Shown here: piece by piece, positions 9,931 to 20,564 of the stretch | Numbering within the stretch: position 1 is the first letter of the stretch | How the letters are laid out: the number at the start of each line of letters is the position of its first letter | Assembly: GCA_937974565.1 (NCBI GenBank) | Contig: CALJWL010000035.1 | Span: forward strand, 57,333 to 121,332 | Reading direction: 5' to 3' | Source of the DNA: an uncultured Arenicella sp. | GTDB taxonomy: Bacteria; Pseudomonadota; Gammaproteobacteria; Arenicellales; Arenicellaceae | Length of the DNA: 64,000 nt | Notes under the pieces: generated by a model | What the model was told of the DNA's origin: nothing | Seen by the model: the letters and a program-made list of their open reading frames with translations, nothing else | Database searches by the model: none | Program-made: the position numbers and the translations under genes

Positions 9931-10611
9931 ATGAGTCATTCTAAACCACGCTTTAAGACAGAAGATCTAGCCGAATATCTGCAAGGCAACCCAACGGTGT
10001 TCCAACAACACCCAGAGTTATTAGAGATCATTTCATTATCCGACAGCCGTAATGCATCGTCGTTACTAGAACGCCAAATCGGTGTGCTAAAAGAGCGTTT
10101 AGTGGCACAAAAAATGACCCACGCAGAGCTGTTTCAAAACGCGCGCGAAAACGAGGAAATCAGCAACCAATTCTCCGAGGTGATTTGTCTGCTTATCAGT
10201 TGCACCAATCTATCTCAATTTGCTTCTGAGTTCCCCAGCACACTCAAGCAGACTTTTGCGATCGATCAAGTATCCATCAAAACCGCCCAATCCGTCACTC
10301 GCCGCCCCAGTGAAGCAGCAGGTTATGAGGAAACGTTACGCCGATTAACCAATAACACATCGCTGTGCGACAACCGTTGGCCCAGCCGTGTTATGACACT
10401 GTTTTTCAACGATGACGTTCGCTCAGCTGCGCTGATCCCTTTGCACACGAACACAAGCAAGAACACCTTAGGCGTGCTGGCGCTAGGGTCACGTGATGTT
10501 GAACGTTACACTCACGATTTAGGCACCGCACACTTAGATAAATTGGGTTTGATGGCAGGTTTATGCTTGAAACGCTTACAACCCAAAAGTGTTTCGTCAA
10601 CAGACACGTAA
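9931..10611 (+). CDS. DUF484 family protein
   Basis: A 226-residue protein recognised from the DUF484 N-terminal segment (VFQQHPELLEI, near residues 23-33) and its position between dapF and xerC. The middle looks like a short coiled coil (about 45-75) followed by a GAF-like C-terminal half with LIPL and LGVLALGS strands. No catalytic residues are identifiable and the family's biochemical role is not established. It starts 48 bases after dapF, and xerC follows 9 bases after its stop, so the three are probably one transcript. Confidence 0.88.
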   Translation: MSHSKPRFKTEDLAEYLQGNPTVFQQHPELLEIISLSDSRNASSLLERQIGVLKERLVAQKMTHAELFQNARENEEISNQFSEVICLLISCTNLSQFASEFPSTLKQTFAIDQVSIKTAQSVTRRPSEAAGYEETLRRLTNNTSLCDNRWPSRVMTLFFNDDVRSAALIPLHTNTSKNTLGVLALGSRDVERYTHDLGTAHLDKLGLMAGLCLKRLQPKSVSSTDT

Positions 10612-10620
10612 ACCGCACTC

Positions 10621-11580
10621 ATGCCACCGTCAGGCCAATCAACGTCAACCGCAAGCCAATCCGTTGAAGACTACTTGACGGTTTTACAAACCGAAAGACG
10701 CTTATCTGATCACACTCTCAAGGCCTATCGACGTGATCTAACCAAACTGGTGAGTTTTTTTGACCAACGAGGTATTTTATTGTGGCAAGGCATTAACTCA
10801 CACAACGTACGCCTTTTTGCCGCAAGTCTGAATGCCAGCGGCCTTAGCGCCAGCAGCATTAAACGAACGCTATCCAGCGGTCGAGGGCTAGCCAACTTCC
10901 TCATTCGCAATGGCACTCTTAAGCACAATCCATTTGACGATGTTCGCGCACCGAAAGGCGAAAAGCGGTTACCGAAAACCTTATCAGTAGACCAAGTCGT
11001 GTCGCTGGTTGAACTTGATGTCAACGACCCACTGAGCTACCGCGATAAAGCCATGCTCGAATTGTTCTATTCTTCAGGGTTGCGACTCAGCGAGTTGTGT
11101 GGCATTAACCTGAACGACTTGGATTTATCCGAATCCATGCTGCGCGTACGTGGTAAAGGCAGTAAAGAGCGAGACCTACCCATTGGCAAGCAAGCCAATG
11201 ACGCTATCCGCAACTGGCTACTGCAACGCAACGCTCTGCCAATCAAAGATTATCAAGCGCTCTTTATCAGCAAACTGGGTAGCCGCATCAGCACGCGTAA
11301 TGTGCAAGCACGAGTCAAATATTGGGCTAAGCGTCAGGGAGTAGAAATCAACGTCAGCCCACACATGTTGCGTCACTCCTTCGCCAGCCATGTATTAGAA
11401 TCGAGTGGAGAACTGCGCGCTGTGCAAGAACTGCTGGGCCATTCCAATATAAGCACCACACAAATCTACACACACTTAGACTTTCAGCACCTCGCGCAAG
11501 TCTATGACGATGCTCACCCACGCGCTCACAGCACGACACCAACGAAGGTAAAATCAGACACCAAAAACAATGATGAATGA
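10621..11580 (+). CDS. xerC: site-specific tyrosine recombinase XerC
   Basis: With XerD it resolves chromosome dimers at dif under FtsK control. In its 319 residues the catalytic set is complete: Arg155 (SGLRLSELCG), Lys179 (RGKGSKER), His248 and Arg251 (PHMLRH), His274 (LLGH) and nucleophile Tyr283 (QIYTHLD). The SAM-like N-terminal core-binding domain spans about 14-105. The protein carries roughly 15 extra residues at each end relative to E. coli XerC. Its last 11 bases overlap the next gene. xerD and dif are not in the window. Confidence 0.95.
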   Translation: MPPSGQSTSTASQSVEDYLTVLQTERRLSDHTLKAYRRDLTKLVSFFDQRGILLWQGINSHNVRLFAASLNASGLSASSIKRTLSSGRGLANFLIRNGTLKHNPFDDVRAPKGEKRLPKTLSVDQVVSLVELDVNDPLSYRDKAMLELFYSSGLRLSELCGINLNDLDLSESMLRVRGKGSKERDLPIGKQANDAIRNWLLQRNALPIKDYQALFISKLGSRISTRNVQARVKYWAKRQGVEINVSPHMLRHSFASHVLESSGELRAVQELLGHSNISTTQIYTHLDFQHLAQVYDDAHPRAHSTTPTKVKSDTKNNDE

Positions 11581-12781
11581 TCAAGAAAGCCAACATTACA
11601 CGCCATTACTGAAATACTTACATTGGCTGGTGGCTGCTCTGATTCTGATTCAATATTTATTAATCGAATTGGCAGAACACGCCGCTCACTCAAGTCAGGT
11701 TGTTAAACAACTAGGCCTAATTGCCAACCACAAATCGGTGGGCATCACGATTCTACTGATTGCCACTTTTCGACTTATTTATCGCTTTAGCAGCAAGCAA
11801 CCAACGCAACTCAGTGCAATGCCCGACTGGCAAATCAAAGCCTCACATGCATCTCATGCTCTGCTCTACCTCATGCTGTTTGCTCTGCCTATCTCTGGCT
11901 GGCTCATGTCATCGGCCAGCGCTTATTCGGTAAGCTGGTTTAATCTACTTGCATTGCCTGACTTTATATCGCCAAACGAACAAACCGCTGACCTTCTTGC
12001 AACCGTACACTTCACGCTTGCAAAGGCGCTGATACTCATAGCCGCCTTGCATATTGGTGCCGCAATCAAACATCACGTTGTCGATCAAGATACGATACTC
12101 GTTAGAATACTGAGTCAAGGCAGTGTGGCTTCAGCACTCATCGTCCTGATTATTTCCATGCTCGTTCTGGGCGGTCTACTGCCCAAAAAAACCACGACAG
12201 AAAAACAAACACCGAACTCAACGACTGAATTTTCTGAACACTCGCAAGCCGAAGAAGCAGCCTTTAGCGGCACTCAAAGCACTCTACCCGTATGGCGTAT
12301 CGATTACGCCAAGAGTTATATAAACTTTACCGGCAAACAAGCCGGCGCGCCCTTCACCGGCGTATGGCAACACTGGGAAGGTAAACTGCAATTTAGTCAC
12401 GCTAAACTAGAACAGTCAAGATTCAACGTAAAGATCGACATAAGCTCAGTCTTCTCTAACGACGGCGAGCGTGACTCCACCATTAAATCGGCTGATTTTT
12501 TCGATGCTCTTCAATTTCCGTACGCTCATTTTCAAGCAAACGATTTCAACGCCACTGACACTGGGTACGTCGCACAAGGCTTTTTGACAATGAAAGGGCT
12601 AAAACAACCCACCACATTGAGCTTTGCATTAGAGCAAAAAGGCCCCAACGTCACGCTAATTGGCAAAGCTAAACTAACGCGTCACCAATGGGACATTGGC
12701 GTTGGCGACTGGGCTGACCCAACCTGGGTTGGCAGCGATGTGATTGTTGACGTGAAAGTGGTGGCAATCAACACCGAATGA
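11570..12781 (+). CDS. cytochrome b561 / YceI fusion protein
   Basis: A 403-residue fusion. Residues 1-210 form a cytochrome b561-type membrane domain with about four transmembrane helices; likely haem histidines include HWLVAAL near the N-terminus, ANHKSVG, and HFTLAKALILIAALHIGA. A low-complexity linker (about 200-230) follows. Residues 232-400 are a YceI domain, a lipocalin-like isoprenoid-binding fold (WRIDYAKSYINFTGKQ... to VDVKVVAIN). The b561 part would pass electrons across the inner membrane and the YceI part would lie in the periplasm. Its ATG overlaps xerC by 11 bases, implying translational coupling. A second in-frame ATG is the next codon. Confidence 0.88.
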   Translation: MMNDQESQHYTPLLKYLHWLVAALILIQYLLIELAEHAAHSSQVVKQLGLIANHKSVGITILLIATFRLIYRFSSKQPTQLSAMPDWQIKASHASHALLYLMLFALPISGWLMSSASAYSVSWFNLLALPDFISPNEQTADLLATVHFTLAKALILIAALHIGAAIKHHVVDQDTILVRILSQGSVASALIVLIISMLVLGGLLPKKTTTEKQTPNSTTEFSEHSQAEEAAFSGTQSTLPVWRIDYAKSYINFTGKQAGAPFTGVWQHWEGKLQFSHAKLEQSRFNVKIDISSVFSNDGERDSTIKSADFFDALQFPYAHFQANDFNATDTGYVAQGFLTMKGLKQPTTLSFALEQKGPNVTLIGKAKLTRHQWDIGVGDWADPTWVGSDVIVDVKVVAINTE

Positions 12782-12832
12782 CTGCGTCATTTCATGCGGT
12801 GTTGAATACTTCCTTACAGGCTGATCAATGCA

Positions 12833-13504
12833 TTAAATGCGCGGGCGAACCCCAAACTCTATGTTATTCGATTGTACGTTTACCGATTTCAACGATAGGT
12901 ACTCAATAACAAGTTCATTTTTGTTGGCTTCGTCTACAGGTACTTTTAAGCTGCGCAGGGTCTGATTACTAAACTCAACGTCACCCACCTTCGCATAAAA
13001 AGTGTCTTTAACAGCCAAACCACCACGGCGAACCACGGGTGTGCCAAACAGAGTGACCGCAACTCGGCCGTCTTCAATTACCCAAAAAAAACGATCAAAC
13101 TTTTCTATCGCATCTCGCACCTTGGGTTCCATTTTACCAAGTTTATTTAGATTAATAACGGCCGAAATCTCAATCTCACCGTCTCTTAAGAAAACTCGAA
13201 TTCCATCGCTGACTGTCAACAATCGACGGCCATCTTTATCGGCTTTTAAGCTGGCTAAGACTAGAGCATTAAACTCTTCTTCATTGAAAGCGACACGGCC
13301 ACGCAGAATATCTAATGATTTTTGTGCCAGCAAGTCTGCGCCTCGGCCTAATTGTTTGTTAATGGCGTCATCGGCGTACTGACCGTTGGCCTTACCTTCA
13401 TCGAACCAACTGGGAAGCGCGCGGGCTGAGTAAATGCCATAGACAGACAGAGCAATGGCTACGATTAACATCGCAAGTAGGGTTTTGAACATAACTTTAA
13501 TCAT
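12833..13504 (-). CDS. membrane-anchored hypothetical protein
   Basis: A 223-residue protein I do not recognise. One N-terminal hydrophobic segment (about 6-25) looks like a signal anchor. The rest is soluble and predominantly beta, with alternating hydrophobic strands such as EIEISAVINL and RVAVTLFGTPVV. This is reminiscent of small LPS- or membrane-associated periplasmic domains, but there is no diagnostic motif. It lies 65 bases downstream of the SIMPL-domain gene on the same strand and may share its transcript. Confidence 0.7.
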   Translation of the reverse strand: MIKVMFKTLLAMLIVAIALSVYGIYSARALPSWFDEGKANGQYADDAINKQLGRGADLLAQKSLDILRGRVAFNEEEFNALVLASLKADKDGRRLLTVSDGIRVFLRDGEIEISAVINLNKLGKMEPKVRDAIEKFDRFFWVIEDGRVAVTLFGTPVVRRGGLAVKDTFYAKVGDVEFSNQTLRSLKVPVDEANKNELVIEYLSLKSVNVQSNNIEFGVRPRI

Positions 13505-13569
13505 CTGTTCCTAGTGTTTTTAAGAGCTTTTTTCTTTTTTAACAAAGGGTTAACGGGGCTAAACATCAA

Positions 13570-14304
13570 TTAATGTGCGTGAAAGACAACGTTGACATTA
13601 GCTCTCACCTTCTGGGTGCCAAAGTGTTCTTCTGGAACACTGGAAGCCGACAACGACTTAGCTCTCACCATACCTTCATTAAAACTTCTCACTATGGGCT
13701 GAGATTGGCTGTGTTCAGAAATGGTATAAGCAGAACCCAGCGTTTTATCAAACTGCGTGGCCAGAAATTGCGCTTTGTCTTTAGCATCAGTGATCGCGGC
13801 CGTGAGCGCCTTACGCTCTAACACTGCTCGATTTTGAAAACCGGTTTGCACCCTTTCTATGGTTGAAACATTGCCCTCAACCAATTTCTGCAACAACGGC
13901 GCTACTTTATCAATATCATTAATCGTGATTGACAATGATCGATTTACCCGCGTGCCGATTAGCACTTGCTGATTATCGCGCCATTGATATTCAGGTTGTA
14001 CTTTTAAGCCAGAGAGTTTGATATCCGTTTTCAATATGCCTTGGCTCTTGGTGGCATCAAGCACCGATTTGTACTTTTCATCTGCGCTTTTCTTTGCGCG
14101 ATTGACGTCAGCATTGATGGCTGAAACCGTCACCGCAATAACAGCCTGATCAGGCTCGGCACTCACTTCACCAAAACCGGCAACGCTGATGGTGTCTTTG
14201 ACACCGCGTTTCTGATTTGAGTGTTGATCGGCGTTGGCCGAGTTAATTGTGGACATTTGCATAATCACCAATATTAGTATGCTCAACAACGAGATATGTT
14301 TCAT
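13570..14304 (-). CDS. secreted SIMPL domain (DUF541) protein
   Basis: A 244-residue exported protein. A Sec signal peptide covers about residues 1-25 (hydrophobic core, then ANA-D). The remainder is a SIMPL/DUF541 domain: ISVAGFGEVSAEPDQAVIAV at its start, and the later ITINDIDKVAPLLQKLV and RKALTAAITDAKDKAQFLA segments. Bacterial members such as YggE are periplasmic and linked to oxidative-stress tolerance, but no enzymatic activity is established. Confidence 0.88.
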   Translation of the reverse strand: MKHISLLSILILVIMQMSTINSANADQHSNQKRGVKDTISVAGFGEVSAEPDQAVIAVTVSAINADVNRAKKSADEKYKSVLDATKSQGILKTDIKLSGLKVQPEYQWRDNQQVLIGTRVNRSLSITINDIDKVAPLLQKLVEGNVSTIERVQTGFQNRAVLERKALTAAITDAKDKAQFLATQFDKTLGSAYTISEHSQSQPIVRSFNEGMVRAKSLSASSVPEEHFGTQKVRANVNVVFHAH

Positions 14305-14429
14305 AACAACTTCCTTACGTAATGGAAAAAACAGGGTTCATTTCCCCATACTACACCCTGTAAACTGAACCGCAGCTTAAAATACGTCCCCCCCCCACTT
14401 AACAAGCCCTTAAAACTCACCCACTGATT

Positions 14430-14792
14430 CTATTCGGCTTTCTGTATCGCTTTTTTATTGCCTTTTTCATCCACACACACAAATGAAATGTTATTTTCAA
14501 ACAAGATGGCTTCTGATTCTGTATTGTACCTAGCACCATAGACCTTTACGCTGTATGTAATAGACGTGTTGCCGACACGCGTTTGCTGGCAACGAAAACG
14601 TAATATCTGCCCTTGTTTAATCGGGTGCCTAAACTCCACATTGTCTAGGCCTATGGTAACAAAATGTTGGCCCGGCCAATCTAAACTAACGCGGATATAC
14701 GCAATCTCATCCACCCACTTGAGTAACGTGCCGCCAAATAGATTGCCGTAATCGTTTAAATCAGCAGGAAGTACAATTTTATAGTGTTCCAT
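14430..14792 (-). CDS. acyl-CoA thioesterase, hot-dog fold
   Basis: A 120-residue hot-dog domain protein. DYGNLFGGTLLKWVDEIA (about residues 13-30) is the acyl-CoA thioesterase signature (N-x-x-G-x-x-x-G-G...W-x-D), with the Asp/Asn catalytic region intact. VEFRHPIKQG and the V-G-N-T-S-I strand complete the family pattern. It is about the size of a single hot-dog subunit and would work as an oligomer in the cytoplasm. A C9 homopolymer (14388-14396) lies between this gene and the SIMPL gene. Confidence 0.87.
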   Translation of the reverse strand: MEHYKIVLPADLNDYGNLFGGTLLKWVDEIAYIRVSLDWPGQHFVTIGLDNVEFRHPIKQGQILRFRCQQTRVGNTSITYSVKVYGARYNTESEAILFENNISFVCVDEKGNKKAIQKAE

Positions 14793-14903
14793 ATCATCTT
14801 TTTATTGAAAAGTTTGAGCGTTAAACGCCTATTCTGTCATGCCTATTATGGAAAATACCATGATTTAACTTATTCTTAGCAAGAAAGGATATAATTCCTA
14901 TCT

Positions 14904-15290
14904 ATGAAGCGAATACCCAGAAACATTACGTTACACAACAAGTCTCGAGTGCTTGAAGTCGAGTTCGAGAGTCAAACATTTATGTTGCCCTGTGAGTACA
15001 TGCGGGTGCATTCGCCGTCGGCCGAAGTTCAAGGCCACGGCCCCGGCCAGGAAGTGTTGCAAACGGATAAAGAGTCCGTCAATATCGTGGCAATCGAGCC
15101 TGTGGGGAACTACGCAATAAAGCCTATTTATTCAGACGCTCACAACTCAGGTATTTATTCTTGGGATTACCTTTATGAATTGGGTAGCGAACGAGTTGAA
15201 AAATGGCAACACTATCTCAGCAAACTGGCTGAAAACGGCACACACCGTAAAGCACAGGCCAATGATCACTACCTAGCCGACGATCGTTAA
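14904..15290 (+). CDS. DUF971 (gamma-butyrobetaine hydroxylase N-terminal-like) protein
   Basis: A 128-residue protein of the DUF971 family. The visible family pattern is LHNKSRVLEVEF, LPCEYMRVHSPSAEVQGHG and VGNYAIKPIYSDAHNSGIYSWDYLYEL. The fold matches the N-terminal domain of gamma-butyrobetaine hydroxylase, without the oxygenase domain. In gammaproteobacteria it is commonly found just upstream of ubiE, as here (48 bases). A role in Fe-S or ubiquinone biology has been suggested from context only. Confidence 0.87.
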   Translation: MKRIPRNITLHNKSRVLEVEFESQTFMLPCEYMRVHSPSAEVQGHGPGQEVLQTDKESVNIVAIEPVGNYAIKPIYSDAHNSGIYSWDYLYELGSERVEKWQHYLSKLAENGTHRKAQANDHYLADDR

Positions 15291-15338
15291 AATAAAGACA
15301 ACTTCCCAGCAACGCAGACCCACTTATTTAAACTAATT

Positions 15339-16085
15339 ATGTCAGAGCAAAAAACGCATTTCGGTTTTCAAGAAGTTAACGCCAGTGACAAACAGAACTT
15401 GGTTGGTAACGTGTTTCGTTCAGTTGCAGGCAATTACGACGTCATGAATGACGCTATGTCATTAGGTGTACACCGTGCTTGGAAATGGTTTGCGGTAGCG
15501 CAAAGTGGCGTTAAAACTGGCGACCATGTACTGGATCTCGCAGCAGGCAGCGGTGACCTGTCACTCAAATTTGCAAAAAAAGTGGGTGAACACGGCCAAG
15601 TCATTGTAACCGACATCAATGAAGCCATGCTAGCTGAAGGCCGCAAACGCCTTGTTAACGCCGGCATCGCTGGCAACGTAAATTACTGCTTGGTAAACGC
15701 CGAAAACTTACCGTTTGACGATAACACTTTCGACTGCATTTCAATCAGTTTTGGTTTGCGCAATGTCACCAATAAAGACGTGGCGTTAGCGTCCATGGCC
15801 CGTTGTTTAAAGCCTGGGGGGCGAGCGATTATTTTGGAATTTTCACAGCCCACCAATGAAGCTTTCCGAAAAATGTACGATGCTTACTCATTTAACGTCA
15901 TTCCAAAGCTAGGGGAAGTGATCGCCAATGATCGTGACAGCTATCAGTACCTCGTTGAATCGATCCGCCAACACCCACCGCAAGAAGAACTCAAAGGCAT
16001 GATGTTACAAGCCGGGTTTGATCGTGTGCGCTACCACAATCTCACCGGTGGGATTGTGGCTTTGCACATAGGTTACAAATACTAG
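15339..16085 (+). CDS. ubiE: bifunctional demethylmenaquinone/2-octaprenyl-6-methoxy-benzoquinol methyltransferase UbiE
   Basis: SAM-dependent C-methylation step of ubiquinone (and menaquinone) synthesis. It has 248 residues, the usual length. FGFQEV and the [19 protein letters not shown] segment are the UbiE N-terminal signature. [12 protein letters not shown] (about 65-76) is the SAM-binding motif I, followed by [10 protein letters not shown] and [11 protein letters not shown]. It ends HIGYKY. It leads ubiE-ubiJ-ubiB with gaps of 17 and 36 bases. Confidence 0.97.
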   Translation: MSEQKTHFGFQEVNASDKQNLVGNVFRSVAGNYDVMNDAMSLGVHRAWKWFAVAQSGVKTGDHVLDLAAGSGDLSLKFAKKVGEHGQVIVTDINEAMLAEGRKRLVNAGIAGNVNYCLVNAENLPFDDNTFDCISISFGLRNVTNKDVALASMARCLKPGGRAIILEFSQPTNEAFRKMYDAYSFNVIPKLGEVIANDRDSYQYLVESIRQHPPQEELKGMMLQAGFDRVRYHNLTGGIVALHIGYKY

Positions 16086-16102
16086 AGGCCGTCTAAACAA
16101 CC

Positions 16103-16699
16103 ATGCTATTTAGTTTACTGGAGTTAGCCAGCAATAAAGCGCTTGAATATGATTCGGCCAGTTCTGCCCGGTTGGCCAAGCTGCAAGGCAAAACCATGAC
16201 GTTGCACATCAAAACATGGGATCAGTCGATTAGCGTCACACCCAGAGCCGAAGGCTTAGAATTTAACGTCAATGCCTGTGAAGAAGTCGACGTAACCTTG
16301 AGTACCACATTAAGCGCCATGATGAAGATCAGCCGCGACGGGTTGGAAGACGCGAAACTGGAATCAGGTGAACTTGAAATGTCTGGCGACCCGATTGTTG
16401 GTCAACGTTTTGCCCAAGTCATGGCCGACTTAAATATCGATTGGGAGTCCATGCTCGCCGAAAAAATCGGTGACGCACCAGCCAACACCGTCACCATGAT
16501 GGCGTCGCAAGCCAAAGAGTTTACCCAAGAATCACGCGACAAAGTGCATGAATTCGTTAGCCAGCTAATGATCAATGACATGCAAGTTGTGGCGGAAAAA
16601 AAAGAGGTTGATCGTTTTCTCGATAACGTAGACGATCTCAGGGCTGACGTTGATCGCCTGTCGGCGCGATTAGAACGCCTGCTTGCAAATCTCAATTGA
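16103..16699 (+). CDS. ubiJ: ubiquinone biosynthesis accessory factor UbiJ (SCP2 domain)
   Basis: A 198-residue protein with an N-terminal SCP2-like lipid-binding domain (about 10-115; typical strand pair TLHIKTWDQSISVTPRAEG) and a C-terminal helical coiled-coil region ending in VDDLRADVDRLSARLERLL. UbiJ binds hydrophobic ubiquinone intermediates in the soluble Ubi complex and is needed for aerobic ubiquinone synthesis. The assignment rests on the SCP2 domain and on its position between ubiE and ubiB. Confidence 0.92.
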   Translation: MLFSLLELASNKALEYDSASSARLAKLQGKTMTLHIKTWDQSISVTPRAEGLEFNVNACEEVDVTLSTTLSAMMKISRDGLEDAKLESGELEMSGDPIVGQRFAQVMADLNIDWESMLAEKIGDAPANTVTMMASQAKEFTQESRDKVHEFVSQLMINDMQVVAEKKEVDRFLDNVDDLRADVDRLSARLERLLANLN

Positions 16700-16735
16700 T
16701 CAAGCATCGCACTACCAAACGTTAAGCAAATCATC

Positions 16736-18400
16736 GTGTCTAAATCATCATCACAACGTCATCAACAGATCAAATCGATAGGGACATTTTCTCGTTTAAG
16801 GCAGATACGCTGGGTAATTAAAAAATACGCTCTAACTGAGCTTACACAAGAATTAGAACTCGCCAAACCTGCCAAACTGGCCATTCGCCTATTGTTTGGA
16901 AAAGCAAAAACAACGCCCACAAAACCCCGTGGTGAACGCATACGTTTGGCTCTGGAAGAACTGGGCCCCATCTTTGTGAAATTCGGCCAAACCCTCTCAA
17001 CTCGGCCCGACCTGCTGCCAGAAGACATTGCGCTTGAATTAACCAAGTTGCAAGACCGCGTGCCCGCGTTTCCCGCTCAAGCGTCACTGGCAATCATTCG
17101 CGATGCCTATGGCGACCAGTTAGACACTATTTTTTCCTCTATAGATGAGCAACCGCTTGCCTCTGCGTCAGTAGCTCAAGTGCATTCAGCACGCTTGCAA
17201 CCTGGTTTAGCTATCGCTGGGCAAAACGGCACAACAACGGACGAAGTGATTATCAAAGTCATTCGACCCGGGATTAATAAAATCATCGAGAGTGATTTAA
17301 AAGTCATGTATTGCGCTGCTCGTTTTCTACAAAACAATTGGTCACGCGGCCTTCAATTTCGCCCACTGGACATAATCCGAGAATATGATCACACCATTCA
17401 TGATGAGCTAGACTTACGCATAGAAGCCGCCAACGGGGCACGGATGGGCACCAACTTTGAACACTCAAACCTAATTTACGTTCCAAGACTTTACTGGGAT
17501 TTTACTCAGAAAAATGTATTAGTAATGGAACGAATCAACGGTCTGTCAATTCGAGAAATTGACACCCTCAAAGGCCGCGGCACTGACCTAAAGAGATTAG
17601 CCGAAGACGGTGTGGGGGTGTTTTTCAAGCAAGCGTTCGAAGACAATTTTTTCCATGCCGATATGCACGCAGGCAATATTTTTGTCTCTGACACAGGGCA
17701 ATGGATCGCTATTGATTTCGGCATCATGGGCACTTTAGACGAGCAAGACAAACTCTACCTTGGTGAAATGCTCTTAGGCTTTTTCAATCGCGACTACGCA
17801 TCCATTGCCGACGCTCACATCCGTGCTGGCTGGGTGCCCGAAGGCACTAAAGCCAGCGAATTTGAACAAGCCATTCGTGTGGTCTGCGAGCCAATCTTTG
17901 CCAAACCCTTAAGCGAGATATCGTTTGGCAACGTACTGATGCAGCTATTTCAAACGGTGCGGCGTTTTGAGATGCCCGTACAACCCCAATTAGTCTTACT
18001 TTATAAAACATTACTTAATATCGAAGGGTTAGGTCGACAACTCTACCCCGACCTCAACCTGTGGGATACCGCCAAACCATTTCTTGAGAATTGGATGAAG
18101 CAGCAACTTTCACCACAAACGTTGTTTGAAGAGCTTAAGCGCGACTGGCCCCGACTAAGGCAAGATTGGCAACGCGTAACCAAGTATCTACCAGCCGCAA
18201 TCGAGAACACAGCCAACTCACCGCTTGATGAAAGCAAACATAAGCAACGCCCATATCAACCGCTGGGCCTAACCCTCATTGCAGCCAGTTTAATGAGCTT
18301 ACTGTCTGTGCAGCAGGGTTGGTTAACCTTACCAATCACGCAAACCACTCTGACGATCACCGGTTTACTCGGTTTTATTCTGATACTGTTTAAGCGCTAG
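16736..18400 (+). CDS. ubiB: ubiquinone biosynthesis regulatory protein kinase-like UbiB
   Basis: Atypical ABC1/ADCK-family kinase-like ATPase required for ubiquinone synthesis. It has 554 residues, about the E. coli length (546). The family KxGQ motif appears in FVKFGQTLSTRPDLLP. The A-rich loop (PLASASVAQVHSA), the catalytic-loop equivalent HADMHAGN and the metal-binding IDFGIMG are all present. Two C-terminal hydrophobic helices (about 503-552) anchor it to the inner membrane. The start is GTG at 16736, 36 bases after ubiJ. It is the last gene before the IS3 remnant. Confidence 0.95.
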   Translation: MSKSSSQRHQQIKSIGTFSRLRQIRWVIKKYALTELTQELELAKPAKLAIRLLFGKAKTTPTKPRGERIRLALEELGPIFVKFGQTLSTRPDLLPEDIALELTKLQDRVPAFPAQASLAIIRDAYGDQLDTIFSSIDEQPLASASVAQVHSARLQPGLAIAGQNGTTTDEVIIKVIRPGINKIIESDLKVMYCAARFLQNNWSRGLQFRPLDIIREYDHTIHDELDLRIEAANGARMGTNFEHSNLIYVPRLYWDFTQKNVLVMERINGLSIREIDTLKGRGTDLKRLAEDGVGVFFKQAFEDNFFHADMHAGNIFVSDTGQWIAIDFGIMGTLDEQDKLYLGEMLLGFFNRDYASIADAHIRAGWVPEGTKASEFEQAIRVVCEPIFAKPLSEISFGNVLMQLFQTVRRFEMPVQPQLVLLYKTLLNIEGLGRQLYPDLNLWDTAKPFLENWMKQQLSPQTLFEELKRDWPRLRQDWQRVTKYLPAAIENTANSPLDESKHKQRPYQPLGLTLIAASLMSLLSVQQGWLTLPITQTTLTITGLLGFILILFKR

Positions 18401-18553
18401 GGAGTTCCTTAAAATCGCCGCTTTTAACCATCGCGATCAGTGATTTAGTCGAATGAGATTATTACCAATACTGCCTTTGAGAGGCTGTTTGAAGTCCTCA
18501 CTTTTTAAGATTCAATACAACCAATTCAATAGCTTTAGTAAGGCCTGAATTTC

Positions 18554-19390
<837 letters not shown>

Positions 19391-19462
19391 AACTTTACGG
19401 CCGAACTCCATTTTTCTTAAAAGTCGCAAGCCTGGAAATTTTCACATTAAACCAAAGGCTTA

Positions 19463-20401
19463 TTAATAGAATGTCTCTTGCTTTTCAGGGCGCGTTTTAA
19501 AGCGCTTATGCACCCAAAAATATTGCTCTGGCATGGTTCGAACCATGTCTTCGATGGCTCGGTTCATGGTCGTGGTGTCTACAATATCATCGCCCGTTGG
19601 GAAATTGTTGAGCGGCTCACCGAAGCTAATTTCATAACCTGCTCCTTTGGGTTTAACACGTGTTTTGATTGGAATGACAACCGCATTGCTCATTTTCGCG
19701 AATTTCCCCAAGGCCGGAATGGTGGACGCCAGTGGGTGAAAAAATGGCACAAACACACCTTTGCGACCCGCGTCTTGGTCTGGGAGGTAATAAAACGGCA
19801 TGCCTTTTCTAATCGCTTTGATTATCTGTCTTAATGGTGCCTTACGTTCGATTAGCACTCCACCGTAACGACCACGACCACGCTTGACTATCTCGTCCAT
19901 TAACGTGTTTTTAGCGTACTGATACATGCTGATGGCATCACGCTCTTGCGATATCGCAAACCCGCCCGCATCCAGGCCGACAAAATGCGGTGCCAACAAT
20001 ATGATATTACGCCCGTCAGCCAGCGCTTTATCATAATGGGTTCGTTCTGTGATTTCGACTCTCTTTGCAAAACGGTGCCCTTTGATCCACATATTGGCGG
20101 GCACTGTAAATACTGATTGACCCACCAAACTAAAATGCTCCTTGTTAATTTGCTCACAGCGCTCTTGGGAGAACTCAGGAAAGCACGATTGGATATTTTT
20201 GAGTGCGATGTTACGTCGAGACGACCCCAGGTGGTAAGCCAACATGCCCACGCCATGCCCCAATGCCGCTAATGTTCGCAAGGGCAATAACGTTATCAGG
20301 CGCACAATTGCAAGGCCTAGCCAAGTGGGCCAATATTTTGGCGCTAAAAATTGCACAACAGGGAAGGGGGTTTTTGATGCGGTCACTTTCTCTAAACACA
20401 T
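19463..20401 (-). CDS. LpxL/HtrB-family lysophospholipid (lipid A) acyltransferase
   Basis: A 312-residue membrane-associated acyltransferase. An N-terminal hydrophobic segment (about 20-50) precedes the HX4D catalytic motif in LLAPHFVGLDAGG. The conserved YLPDQDAGRKGVFVPFF segment of late lipid A acyltransferases follows. It would add a secondary acyl chain to lipid A or a related lipid on the inner-membrane face. I prefer the ATG at 20401 (MCLEKVT); the longer frame requires a TTG at 20455. It is divergent from the DUF374 acyltransferase, which suggests joint envelope-lipid work. Confidence 0.85.
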   Translation of the reverse strand: MCLEKVTASKTPFPVVQFLAPKYWPTWLGLAIVRLITLLPLRTLAALGHGVGMLAYHLGSSRRNIALKNIQSCFPEFSQERCEQINKEHFSLVGQSVFTVPANMWIKGHRFAKRVEITERTHYDKALADGRNIILLAPHFVGLDAGGFAISQERDAISMYQYAKNTLMDEIVKRGRGRYGGVLIERKAPLRQIIKAIRKGMPFYYLPDQDAGRKGVFVPFFHPLASTIPALGKFAKMSNAVVIPIKTRVKPKGAGYEISFGEPLNNFPTGDDIVDTTTMNRAIEDMVRTMPEQYFWVHKRFKTRPEKQETFY

Positions 20402-20564
20402 TAACGGCAATGAAACTATCCAGAGAATATCACACCCTAGAAGTCTGGAGTTCAATTAGCCAACACGAACGCGTATGATAACCATCCAGCGTTTGGCATC
20501 ATTATCACTAGACTGATGATCTCTGGTCGCTCGAAAGCCATTATCAACACACCCAAAAAAACAC

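Noticed and set aside
14388..14396. C9 homopolymer as a phase-variation switch
   Set aside because: It lies between two convergent-free housekeeping genes, outside a coding frame and downstream of the thioesterase stop. No promoter spacing role could be seen.
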